From Bolinopsis microptera (Eukaryota; Ctenophora; Tentaculata; Lobata; Bolinopsidae), in assembly GCF_026151205.1 (NCBI RefSeq), contig NC_087076.1, forward strand, positions 186,001 to 250,000: 64,000 nt of DNA. The letters run 5' to 3'. Below, piece after piece: positions 11,365-20,975 of the stretch; position 1 is the first letter of the stretch, and every line of letters begins with the position of its first letter. The position numbers were made by a program, and so were the translations under genes. The notes under the pieces are model-generated. The model had not been told where the DNA came from and searched no databases. It was given only the letters and a program-made list of their open reading frames with translations.

Positions 11365-14361
11365 TCACATAGCTAGAGTGTAGAAATAGTCGAAACTATT
11401 GTTTATTTCATAGGATGAGACTCCTTGAATAACATCTGACATAAATTTAGATTTCATACATTGTGAGAAATTTACACTACATTCTATAGTCCTTATGTTC
11501 TCTGGAATTGTATTCCAACATTTTGCACCTAAATATGTAAAGGTTTTGTGTGTTCTGGATTTGTGAATATAAAGGTTGCACCTCTCAGCATCACGTGATC
11601 CTCCGGATACATAAGAAAATTTACCGGTGAATGATGATGGTGCAGCCTCATTAAGAATTTTATACATATACGTTGATAGATGGAGTTGTCGTCTTAAGTG
11701 TAAGGGTAACCACTTCATATTTCGATATACATTTACTGATGGTTCCTGCCAATGAACATCCAGTGCAATTTTTGCTACTTTCTTGTATAATATATCAAGA
11801 GAATTAAGTCTGGTTTTGGCAGCCCTAGACCATATTATATCCAGGTAGTCAAATTGGGGGAGCATAAGAGCATTTACAAACATTTTTCTATATTTCAGTG
11901 GAAGAAGATTTTTCGACCTATATAATGCCCCTATTCTTTTAGCAATTTTTGATTTCACATAATCAATATGGTCTTGAAAGTTCAATAAATTGTCTATCAT
12001 GAGACCTAAATATTTTTGAGATTTAGTTTCTTCTATGAAAAGGCATTCTTTTTCCAAATCCAGAGGGATTGACAAAGTGTCCAGATTAGGATATCTATCA
12101 AATACAATGAATGAAGATTTTGCAGCATTTAGTCTCAGCTTGTTGATTCTAAGCCATTCATACACAATTTTCATATCCTTAATTACATTTTCATATATGC
12201 TTCGGGAAATGTTATCAAAATATAGTGCACTGTCATCTGCAAATAAGTAAACAGTAGATTGTGTGCAATTTCTACTGAGATCATTTATGAATAAACTAAA
12301 TAGAATTGGTCCTAATATGCTACCCTGTGGCACACCTGTTTTAACAGGGAGTGATGTGCTTACATTACCACGTATTTTGGTGTGCTGCTTTCTGTCCCCA
12401 AGGTAGCTTTTGAACCACTTTATGACAAAGCCATCAACTCCATAATACTTAAGTTTTTTCAATAAAATATTATGGCTTACTGTGTCAAAGGCCTTTTTAA
12501 TATCTAAGAATACAATTGCAGGTTTCTTCTGTGATTCCTTAGACGTAAATATTTTATCAAATAGATTAAGCATTAGAAAAGTGGTGGAATGATCTTTTCT
12601 AAATCCATACTGATTGTTGGTAAGCAGTTTATTTGTTTCAACATACTCTGTGAGCTGTTGGTTAACAAAATATTCTATGCATTTTCCAAGTAGGGGGAGT
12701 ATGGATATTGGCCGGTAGTTATTTGGATCATTAGGGTCACCAGTTTTAAGAATTGGAGTGACTGATGCAATTTTACATGCCAACGGCATTGTTCCACTTT
12801 TCATACTAAGGTTTATAATATGAGCTACTGGATCGATGATTTGGGGAATAATATACTTATATACTTTAATAGGCATGATATCGTTAATAGATTTATCTGA
12901 TGGTATACTGAGTATATATTCTTTTACTTGTTCAACAGTCACCTCTTCGAATACAGAGAGTTTACACTCTGGTGGAGGCGGCATATATTCTAGAAAGTCG
13001 TCTGAATCCTTTTCCTTAATTGATTCTTGTAATATTGTACCAACTGTGGCAAAATGCAGGTTAACTCCGTTAACATTTAAGTTGCTTGGGGAAGAGCTAC
13101 TTATTTTTCCAGGTAAGTTTGAAGCATGTTTGATAGTTTTCCAAATACCTTTCAAATCGTTTTTTGCACTTTTCACAGTAAGGTCCTGAACAATATTTGT
13201 ACGTCTGTTTTCTTTGGATAATTTTGTCACATAGTTTCTTTGGGGACGATAGTTATCCCACGAAGTAGAGCATTTCTTATGTAGTTCACTTTTTCTGCAG
13301 TTACATATTCCATTAATACACTTACACTTGAATTTGTTTAATTGTCCTAAACACTTTTTATACTTTCTGAAAAGCATCTTCTTCTTCCGTATTTCTGCCA
13401 GCAGTATTTTAGAGGGATTACAAAGAAAGTTACTATTACATTTAATCTGTTTAGGTGGACAGTAATTATCATACGATTCCTGGATGTGATGATTAAGTCC
13501 ATCTAGCGCATGGTCTACATTAGTACAGCTTAGAATATTACTGTAATTACTGCAGGATCCCAGAAAATAGCTTAAGGCTTTTAGATTGTTTAAGGAGTGG
13601 TCTCTGATAAGGACCTTCTGGAATTTACTAGCTTTATTTACTTTAAAGTCGAGAACACATTTGAGAGCTTGGTGATCTCCTATTCTATCATCAAGTACTT
13701 TACACTCTATGAAATTAGAGTAACAGTTAGTCATTACAACATCTATTGTGCTCTGCGTTATTCTACCATCTAAGTTTGCAACTCTAGTAATTCCTGTAAC
13801 AGTCTGTATCATTCCAAAGAGCTTCATTGTTATATCTAACTTTTTATAATCTAGATCAGATAAAGAGTTTTGGTTAACATTAACATCGCCAATCCATATT
13901 ACTTTCTTACCTTGAAGTTTCATCATACATTCAGTCATATAATCAAGAAAAGTATCTAGATGACAAAAGTTTTGTGATCTGTAGAAGCAGCAAATGTAAA
14001 GATTGGCGTCCTTGAGTTGTATCCATATAGCTTCGATTTTAGAAATATCAGAGTAGGTTATATCTAAATTGAGTAATTTGTGGTTAACATTTTGGTTGAT
14101 CAATATACCACACCCTCCTCTTCCTCTATCGTTAGGTCTATCACACCTTATAAAATCAAAGTTTAAGGGGAAGTTAAGTGTACTAGTGTCTATATCAGAT
14201 TTAAGGTTTGTCTCATTAATTCCAATTATGTCAAGCTTTTCGCGAAATATTAGCTCCTGTAGTTCGAGAGTTTTTGCCAGATTAGTCAGGCCACCCTGTA
14301 TATTACATAGACCAAGAGAGAGATTATCGTTTATTGAGGTACGAATAAGGTTAAACCAAAG
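11365..14361 (-). CDS. LINE ORF2: AP-like endonuclease and reverse transcriptase
   Basis: Open from just after a TAG near 14362 to 11365. The N-terminal endonuclease includes LCNIQGGL, GINETNL, IGDVNVNQ, STIDVVMTN and GDHQALKC, covering the usual catalytic blocks of APE-type endonucleases. A cysteine-rich patch (FKCKCINGICNCRKS) follows. The reverse transcriptase contains NNYRPISILPLLGK, FLDIKKAFDTVSH, GVPQGSILGPILFSLFINDL and the active site YLFADDSALYF. It nicks target DNA and copies the element RNA. Gene order and EN-RT layout fit the CR1/L2/Jockey group. The initiation codon is unclear; the frame extends about 86 codons upstream of the TTG at 14103. Confidence 0.92.
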   Translation of the reverse strand, partial: LWFNLIRTSINDNLSLGLCNIQGGLTNLAKTLELQELIFREKLDIIGINETNLKSDIDTSTLNFPLNFDFIRCDRPNDRGRGGCGILINQNVNHKLLNLDITYSDISKIEAIWIQLKDANLYICCFYRSQNFCHLDTFLDYMTECMMKLQGKKVIWIGDVNVNQNSLSDLDYKKLDITMKLFGMIQTVTGITRVANLDGRITQSTIDVVMTNCYSNFIECKVLDDRIGDHQALKCVLDFKVNKASKFQKVLIRDHSLNNLKALSYFLGSCSNYSNILSCTNVDHALDGLNHHIQESYDNYCPPKQIKCNSNFLCNPSKILLAEIRKKKMLFRKYKKCLGQLNKFKCKCINGICNCRKSELHKKCSTSWDNYRPQRNYVTKLSKENRRTNIVQDLTVKSAKNDLKGIWKTIKHASNLPGKISSSSPSNLNVNGVNLHFATVGTILQESIKEKDSDDFLEYMPPPPECKLSVFEEVTVEQVKEYILSIPSDKSINDIMPIKVYKYIIPQIIDPVAHIINLSMKSGTMPLACKIASVTPILKTGDPNDPNNYRPISILPLLGKCIEYFVNQQLTEYVETNKLLTNNQYGFRKDHSTTFLMLNLFDKIFTSKESQKKPAIVFLDIKKAFDTVSHNILLKKLKYYGVDGFVIKWFKSYLGDRKQHTKIRGNVSTSLPVKTGVPQGSILGPILFSLFINDLSRNCTQSTVYLFADDSALYFDNISRSIYENVIKDMKIVYEWLRINKLRLNAAKSSFIVFDRYPNLDTLSIPLDLEKECLFIEETKSQKYLGLMIDNLLNFQDHIDYVKSKIAKRIGALYRSKNLLPLKYRKMFVNALMLPQFDYLDIIWSRAAKTRLNSLDILYKKVAKIALDVHWQEPSVNVYRNMKWLPLHLRRQLHLSTYMYKILNEAAPSSFTGKFSYVSGGSRDAERCNLYIHKSRTHKTFTYLGAKCWNTIPENIRTIECSVNFSQCMKSKFMSDVIQGVSSYEINNSFDYFYTLAM

Positions 14362-14651
14362 CTAATGGGGAACAAATCCACATGCAGTCTCCTCAAGTAG
14401 ACTAAGTTTCAAATCGTGTCATACATATGATTTAAATTGGATTTCGGATCAGCAATCATACTGCAGTTTAATCATAAAATTTAACAGCATAAAATAGTAA
14501 CTCACTTCTGTTTGTGATAAATATAGCTTGAGAGATATAAAAACGTTAAGTTATTAGAAATTTGTGCTGATCTAACATTTTAAACCAGATAAAACAGTAA
14601 TCCTGTTATTATTCATGTTGATACCCTTGGATTATAGAATTTTAATGAAGT
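14362..14651 (-). other. ORF1-ORF2 spacer of the LINE
   Basis: About 290 bases with no open frame; presumably untranslated RNA between the two cistrons. Confidence 0.5.
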
Positions 14652-16454
14652 TTAACACAAGTGAGTTACATATTTGAGATGCTTACCAAGCCTGGCAATT
14701 CCTAACTTATTAAGGTGCACATTGTCATGGCCCCTGCCAAAATACTTGTCCTTTCTATTATAATTTAAAGTAAAGAGATTATTTTCATGTTCTGTGTTAA
14801 TGTATATTAGCCCATGCTTATAACACATATTCTCTAAGTATCGATTAAGTCCCTGCACTATAATGTTCTTACTAGTGACAGCTCTAGGCAGAATATTTAA
14901 GATATATATTTTTGCACTATTAAATTCTGCCCACAATTTTTGAACAAATTCTTCCATGTCATTGGTGGCACTGTTGAAGTTCATTGTGTTGAGGTCAATT
15001 GGATCAACACAGTTAGTACCAGTTAGTAAAACAACCTTTTTAACCTTTTCTTTGTTGAGAACTTTGAACTGACTGTCGCTAAAGAGTCTTTGGGACATTT
15101 GGATTGAGTTGGCCCCTGGGTAGAAAAATACTTTGGCCTTCTGAGATGAAGAGCTCAACAGTTTTTCATTCAGATGCCTAAACATGCTGCTGCTGATATA
15201 AACTGTGCTCACATCGTTGGGTGTCTCCTTTTCGAACAATTGTTGTCTGTTAACATGCCGCCCTGATTGATGCAGATGGGGTGGTGGAGATGTATAGGGT
15301 GGGGTTAGAGGTCGGTGCTGATAAGCACCATTCGTTTTCCTTGATGGATGAACTATAAACTCGTCTTCTTGATAAGGTACATAGCCGCTGGAGTTGGAGA
15401 TGTTTTCATATGGGTCATGGTAATTGTCATTGCACATGTTGGTTGGTGTACTTGTTAATCTTTGGACAACAGCTACAGGTTTGATCAGTCTGAATGTGAT
15501 ACTGATCCTTTTGTTTGTACAAGATGGTTGAGTACAGATTTCATGTCTGTAATGAAGCTGGGATTTTTTAGACATGATACAAACATCCCCATGCTTTAGA
15601 TCTAGGGCAGACACCACTTTTCCTGTTTGAATTTCTGTGAACTGCATCGTCCTAGAGGCACCCAGAGAAACTGTAACAATATAAGAGTTTTCATCGATGC
15701 ATTCTTCATTATCACTATGGATAGGCATGCATTCTGTCCCAGTACTGTAGTAGTTTACGAGAGCACTGTTGTAAACATAATCCGGGAGTAACACATCAAG
15801 ATATGAACAGATAGCAGCCAGATAGGACTGATGTGGTATCTCCTTCGCCTCGTGACTTCCCCCATTATACACATATGGGAAGTCCCCAAAGTAAGCTGTT
15901 TTCCTATTTTGAAACTGGTGGCTAAAATCCAATTCTCTCAGGAAGATGTCTAAGGAGAATTTTTGAAACGGTGCCTGATCAATGAGTTCAACAGGTGGTA
16001 TGATAATGTCAGGGCTTTCGTCATTTACACTTAAGGCCACACTAGATATGGGTGTTACATCTATTTCAGCATAATACTTGCCACTCCATGGATTGACAGA
16101 TCCTGTACTCCCACTGATTTGATTTTCTGTGTTGTTGGAAATGATAGAATCTGGTGCTTCAATGATGCCATCACTATTGATTAGCATGAAAGATTCAGGC
16201 ACCTCGCATTCACTGTCATATTCAATCTGATCGTTTTCAAATTCTGTCTGAACTGCAACATCTGAACACCTATCCAGGACAGCCCGATAATCTATTGACT
16301 GATTGGTACTTTGATGTAACAACGTACCATTAATCTCTGCTATAGTCTGAGAAGTTTGAACAATGTCTTCTAGGATGATCACTTTCCGCTCGAGAAACTT
16401 GACATGAGATTTGAGTGCAGTACAGTTTTTGCATTTTTGATCACGTTGTGTCAT
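14652..16454 (-). CDS. LINE ORF1: coiled coil, AlkB-type dioxygenase, SGNH esterase
   Basis: Intact 600-residue protein. Residues 8-35 (CKNC then a heptad-rich stretch) look like a short coiled coil. Residues about 160-325 form an AlkB-type 2-oxoglutarate/Fe(II) dioxygenase: ALVNYYSTG (231-239), the iron ligands H246-x-D248 (PIHSDNE) and H304 (YRHEI), TVSLGASRTMQF (261-272), HGD (288-290) and the closing R316-x5-R322 box (KRISITFR) that binds 2-oxoglutarate. All key residues are present. AlkB enzymes remove alkyl groups from nucleic acid bases. A proline-rich linker (380-395) leads to an SGNH-hydrolase-like domain (415-600) with YISSSMF, PGANS, LLTGTNC and a D577-x-x-H580 pair; esterase domains are known in CR1/L2 ORF1. 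A role for the AlkB domain, such as protecting element RNA or cDNA, is inference. Confidence 0.88.
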   Translation of the reverse strand: MTQRDQKCKNCTALKSHVKFLERKVIILEDIVQTSQTIAEINGTLLHQSTNQSIDYRAVLDRCSDVAVQTEFENDQIEYDSECEVPESFMLINSDGIIEAPDSIISNNTENQISGSTGSVNPWSGKYYAEIDVTPISSVALSVNDESPDIIIPPVELIDQAPFQKFSLDIFLRELDFSHQFQNRKTAYFGDFPYVYNGGSHEAKEIPHQSYLAAICSYLDVLLPDYVYNSALVNYYSTGTECMPIHSDNEECIDENSYIVTVSLGASRTMQFTEIQTGKVVSALDLKHGDVCIMSKKSQLHYRHEICTQPSCTNKRISITFRLIKPVAVVQRLTSTPTNMCNDNYHDPYENISNSSGYVPYQEDEFIVHPSRKTNGAYQHRPLTPPYTSPPPHLHQSGRHVNRQQLFEKETPNDVSTVYISSSMFRHLNEKLLSSSSQKAKVFFYPGANSIQMSQRLFSDSQFKVLNKEKVKKVVLLTGTNCVDPIDLNTMNFNSATNDMEEFVQKLWAEFNSAKIYILNILPRAVTSKNIIVQGLNRYLENMCYKHGLIYINTEHENNLFTLNYNRKDKYFGRGHDNVHLNKLGIARLGKHLKYVTHLC

Positions 16455-16484
16455 GTTACCCGTTGTGTCATGTTACCCGTTAAG

Positions 16485-17250
16485 TTGTGTAACAGAGATT
16501 TCATGTTAGAAACATTTGTGGTTCCAGGAGAATTACCCTTTTTGTTTTCTAGATGTAGCATGAAGCAACTGGGGGTATCATTAGACATAGAGAATGATCA
16601 GATTATGATTGGCGGAGAACGGTAACAACTGAAAGTGACCAAATCAGGTCATTATGTGGCAGATATCATGTTATGGGAAAATATGAAATCAGAGAAATAT
16701 ACCATTGAACAAACTGGTAGGGAAGAGAGTGTAAGGAAAGAGGAGATTGTTGATAGTGATAGTGACAGTGAAGATGAATTCTGTCCGAATGAATCAGAGG
16801 AAGTAAGCAATGAACCATCAGCAGAAGGAGTGGAAGTTTCGAGTGAAACTGAAACTTCAATAGAAGAATCTGGTAATGTAGAGACCAGTAGTGAATAAGT
16901 GAAGTCAGAAAGTGTCGGTGATGAAAATAGAGACACAAGTGAGCCTGATGAATTTCAGAGTGCTTCTCGTCTGATGAGAATCAAGACTGGGTAGATGTTG
17001 TAGTCAAGAGGAATAAGGTATTAGACTTTAAGAGTGAGGATGTCATTAGGTATAACTCAGCAGATCATACCAACGATGTGTGGCAGAGAGCAAGTGTAAT
17101 TGGACCTGGATGGAAATAAAATTCTGTAAGGAAGGAAGACATCAACGTCCGGAACTTGGTGAAAGAACCAGAAGGTACAACAATTCAATTGCGTCTCAGT
17201 GAGTGTCAAGTGCAGAAAAAAATCACATGATTCTCTTAACACAAAGTCTA
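16485..17250 (+). pseudogene. copia-like protease C-terminus and acidic linker
   Basis: Continues the protease split by the LINE: RDFMLETFVVPGELPFLFSR-like sequence (about 16495-16560), MKQLGVSLDIENDQIMIGG, a TAA at 16623, then KSGHYVADIMLWEN and a strongly acidic stretch (DSDSDSEDEF onward) to a stop near 16898. Fragments such as VLDFKSEDVIRYNS and VRNLVKEPEGTTIQL in shifted frames near 17015-17200 resemble the post-integrase region of copia-type polyproteins. No integrase core or reverse transcriptase can be found before the right LTR, so the element is non-autonomous. Confidence 0.6.
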
Positions 17251-17324
17251 GTATTGATACGGTGATGATACCAAAGGAGAGATATGGTGAGGTGTGATGT
17301 GTAATCAGTTTATCATTTTGTTGA

Positions 17325-17760
17325 GGCACAGTATGGTCGGAGACAGAGAGCTGATAAATGGAGACACAGAGTGGTCGGAGACGAGAGCTGATAAATGGAG
17401 ACACAGAGTGATCGGAGACGAGAGCTGATAAATGGAGACACATAGAGCTGATAAATGGAGACACAGAGTGGTCGGAGACGAGAGCTGATGAATGGAGACA
17501 CAGAGAGCTGATAAATGGAGACACAGACGAGTCGGACACAGAGTGGTCGGAGACGAGAGCTAATAAATGGAGACACAGAGTGATCGGAGACGAGAGCTGA
17601 TAAATGGAGACACATAGAGCTGATAAATGGAGACACAGAGTGGTCGGAGACGAGAGCTGATGAATGGAGACACAGAGAGCTGATAAATGGAGACACAGAC
17701 GAGTCGGAGGCGTGAGCTGATAAATGGAGACATAGACGAGTAACGGGAGAATGCGGATAG
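17325..17760 (+). repeat. minisatellite inside the LTR element
   Basis: About twelve variable units built on GAGCTGATAAATGGAGACAC followed by AGAGTGGTCGGAGACGA or a shorter tail. Higher-order blocks recur (17330-17530 resembles 17545-17710). The open frames read from it are repeat artefacts. Confidence 0.8.
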
Positions 17761-18385
17761 GCAGGAAGGAGATACAGAGTCAGGATGAGTCACAAAATTT
17801 ATATAACAGTCAGAATGAGTCATAAGATTTATATAACATTAGCGATATCGAAATAACAGTGCAATATCATTGATCACAAAAATCAGATAAATCAGAAATT
17901 ATTTGAAACTGAAAGAACTGTCGATATTGAAATGAAAAGTAAAACCAAAGTCTTAATAAATAACTATCGGAGAGTGTTACCCAACAGGGGCGGTGAGGAG
18001 AAGATGGTCAACATACCTGGAGTACAAGAGAGACAGTGAAACTAAACCCACGAACTGAGACGCTATACATCATCTTGTATTCTGAACAGAGATAGAGAGA
18101 GAGATCCAGAGGAAGATAGTCTGGGCGAGGAGTGGAGACATAGAACGAGAGCCAGAAAAAGATAAGTCGAACGACGAACGGAGACTCGAGACCGGATCCA
18201 GATGAGGATGTTCGGAACGGAGAACGAGACGGAGATAATAAGAGACGAAAGACAAGATAGACAGATGAAGTAAGCTGTTAAGTTTGATGAAACTTTATTA
18301 AATTATTATAGTGGGGCTTTAAATGCTCTCCATGGTATTTCGGAAGGTTGAGGAAGAGCAGAAAAAGGGTTTTAGAAAGTGTGTT
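17761..18385 (+). other. non-coding LTR-element interior
   Basis: Purine-rich sequence (many GAGACAGAGA-like stretches near 18070-18250) with no supported gene. It could be decayed coding DNA or contain the polypurine tract. Confidence 0.4.
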
Positions 18386-18721
18386 TTAGTATACCAGTAT
18401 AGTAAAGTTTTAAGAAATATCAAATTTTCATGATCGGGCAAGATTTTCCATTCAGTTAGTGTACCAGCAGTATGATAGAGTTCTAAAAAATTTTCGATTT
18501 TGTAAAGTTGTAAGCTGTGATCGGGCAAGAGATATGGTCTATAGTAAGAGATTTTCCATTAAATTATTGTACCAGTATAGTAATGTTCTAAGAAAGAACA
18601 TATTTTGTAAAGTTGTGTAAGCCGTGACCGGGCAAGAGATATGGTCTATAGTAAGAGATTTTCCATTAAATTATTGTACCAGTATAGTAGGGTTCTAAGA
18701 AAGAACATATTTTGTAAAGTT
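18386..18721 (+). repeat. 107-bp tandem repeats before the right LTR
   Basis: Two good copies with a 107-bp period (CGGGCAAGAGATATGGTCTA at 18522 and 18629) plus older degenerate copies from about 18386. Each ends TTTTGTAAAGTTGTGTAA, then runs into the next; the last runs into the LTR start. Confidence 0.75.
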
Positions 18722-19502
18722 GTGTAAACCGTGATTAATTGAGATGAATTTAGGGTAATATTGTGTAATATCTAGGTAGTGTAGTGATTATAATAAGGCG
18801 GTCGTGGTGTCCAGTATGTGACGGTAGTATTTTGGGCATATATTAGTATACGACAGTTATTGCAGTTTAAGTGCAGAGAGGTCAGTTTAACATATGTTTG
18901 GGTCAGTACAAGGTTGAATTATGGAGTGTTTACAGAATACTAGTGGTACTATGTTGTGGCTATCGACAGGACAGTTTGCAATTCCCGGGAAATGGTAGAT
19001 TGTTTAGACTATCAGGGGCGAGAGGAAAATACGATTAGCCTTTTGAGATCGTGAGTGCCAGTTTACCCGATCGAGAGGGGGGTCATTTTGATACCGGGCA
19101 GGTTCTGTAGCTAGAACCTGTTAAGGTTAGGTCGTTTAGTTAGGTAGATGGTTATAGTGGTAAGTATAAGATTGGCGGCCGTAGAATAGTGGAGCATTAC
19201 GTAGTTACTATTATCAGGATAGAGGCATTTGCAGTCAGGCTGACTTAGACAGGTAAAGCTAGAATAAGAGTAAGATTAACGGCAGGAAGTGTGTTGCGTA
19301 ATATTTGAGGCAGTATGAATCGGAGTAATTAGGAATTTGTTGCATAGCATTTGAGGCAATATGAGTCTAAGTGACTAAGCGTTGGTTGAGCAAATATTCG
19401 ATTATTCATTGTTCAGTTAAGTACCTTGGGCACCTTTATTATACCCCTTGTTTGCATTCTCACCCTATTCGATAGAGGGTCATGGTTGATACCAGACTAG
19501 TG
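18722..19502 (+). mobile_element. right long terminal repeat (781 bp)
   Basis: Second copy of 7981-8761, same strand, same length. Downstream sequence differs at once (TAAGGGACC instead of GTATCAACC), which fixes the right edge of the repeat. Confidence 0.75.
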
Positions 19503-20083
19503 TAAGGGACCAGGACCAGTTATGGTTGGAGCCTGGTGAGCACGGATGGAACGTGTCGTTAGAGGTTTAGAATCGACAGTGGTTGTTTCAGGGCACCTAG
19601 ATTAGGCACGGTCAAGGCGAGTTGACCGTGCTATCCGTGTTTTATGTTGCAGCACTAGATCGCTGAGCGTTTATGGGCGATACGAGTCTGGTTAATTAGG
19701 ATTTGAAGTAGAGGTTGTCGAATTATTCATTGTGTTGTTTCATAGTTTAATTTTGTTTACCCTTTATTATCACGCTCGTTTCCATTGTCCAAACCCTTAA
19801 TTAAATGCAAATAAACTTCGAACCGGGAAGCAAGTGTCGACTGCTTACATAAGTATCTTCTAATTCTTTTAAATCTGAGGCATATATAATTGATGTATCG
19901 AAAGGATATTCCCTTTTTACCACCTTACCATTCTGATTGATTTTGCACATGACTTACATGTTTTAACTGGAGAAGGGGTTCGCACAGTGGTAGTTTTATA
20001 AACCACTTTTAGTCTATTGACCTATTATACCTAGTGGTAGTTTTATAGACCACATTTAATTTATAACCTATCGACAAAAACAA
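19503..20083. other. flank of the LTR element, LTR-like remnant
   Basis: No gene. At about 19690-19795 a segment (ATTATTCATTGT, then TACCCTTTATTATCACGCTCGTT) resembles the 3' part of the LTR (ATTATTCATTGT, CCTTTATTATACCCCTTGTT), suggesting an older, diverged LTR. Confidence 0.4.
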
Positions 20084-20917
20084 ATGGAAATACGCCAGGA
20101 GCTCGAGTCAACACCACTGGCAAAGTTGATGTTCCAACTAGCTGCTGAGAAAGGGGCAAGTGCTTGGTTAACAGCACTACCTTTAAAAGAGTATGGATAT
20201 CTGATGAACAAACAACAGTTCTCAGACGCAATAGCTCTCAGGTACAACCTGAACTTAAAGGACAGCCCTAAGACATGTACGTGTGGCCAAAAGTACTCAG
20301 CAAACCATGCGCTCATCTGCAAACTCGGTGGATATGTGTCACTGCGGCACAACTCGCTGAGAGACACCTTTGCTGAACTAATGAGAACTGTGAAATGCAA
20401 GGATGTGCAGACTGAGCCAGTTCTTCTTCCAGTTGATGGTCTGGAGTTGCCTAAGGGAACAGTACTTGGAGACCAAGCTAGGCTGGACATTTCTGCAAGA
20501 TCGATTTGGAATGCTTCAGAGAGGGCATATTTTGATGTAAGGGTATTTCATGCCCCAGCCCCCTCCAATGCAAGCAAATCGATCCCAGCAATGTACCAGT
20601 CCCATGAAAATGAGAAAAAGCGATGTTACAACGCAAGGGTTCTTGAAGTGGAGAAAGGAAGCTTCACACCTTTAGTGTTCTCGACTTCTGGTGGAATGGG
20701 TAGTGAAGCTGAAAGACTGGTAAAAAAGCTGGCCAGTAAGATGGAGTACCACACTGGCCAGAGGTACTCGGATGCTGTAGGTTACATCAGAAAGCGCCTT
20801 CGCTTTGAAATCCTAAGAACAACAGTGATTTCTCTCCGTGGAGACAGAGGTGCGAGAAAAAACATTGTTAATATAAACAGTCTAGATCTTAACTTGGAGC
20901 CACAAGGCCAAGGGTAA
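20084..20917 (+). pseudogene. LINE fragment: zinc knuckle plus restriction-like endonuclease
   Basis: C-terminal piece of a non-LTR element, same family as the next entry but a diverged copy. It has the CCHC-type knuckle C-T-C-x7-H-x3-C (CTCGQKYSANHALIC), then GDQARLDISARSIW and AYFDVRVF, which look like the D...D-x-R/K core of a restriction-like (PD-(D/E)XK) endonuclease. Knuckle followed by such a nuclease is the layout of R2/NeSL-type LINEs. The reverse transcriptase is absent. Clade is not assigned. Confidence 0.75.
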
Positions 20918-20975
20918 TTTTTGAGTGTTTAGGGAATTTTTTGAATTCTTAAAGGGTTGATTTTATATAGGGTCA

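Larger units (their letters stand above)
10906..16480 (-). mobile_element. CR1/L2-like LINE with AlkB-esterase ORF1, nested in an LTR element
   Basis: Minus-strand non-LTR retrotransposon with ORF1 (14652-16454), a 290-base spacer, ORF2 (11365-14361) and a 3' untranslated region ending in a short tandem repeat of ATTCTA units (10905-10929, read on the minus strand). Such microsatellite 3' ends are typical of CR1/L2-group elements. It splits the protease reading frame of the surrounding LTR element, so the insertion is younger than that element. Both main ORFs are free of stops, so the copy may be complete or nearly so. The 5' edge lies in duplicated GTGTCATGTTACCCGTT near 16444-16480; no clear target duplication. 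Confidence 0.85.

Noticed and set aside
17057-17823. Serine-rich repeat proteins on the minus strand
   Set aside because: Translations of the minisatellite at 17325-17760.
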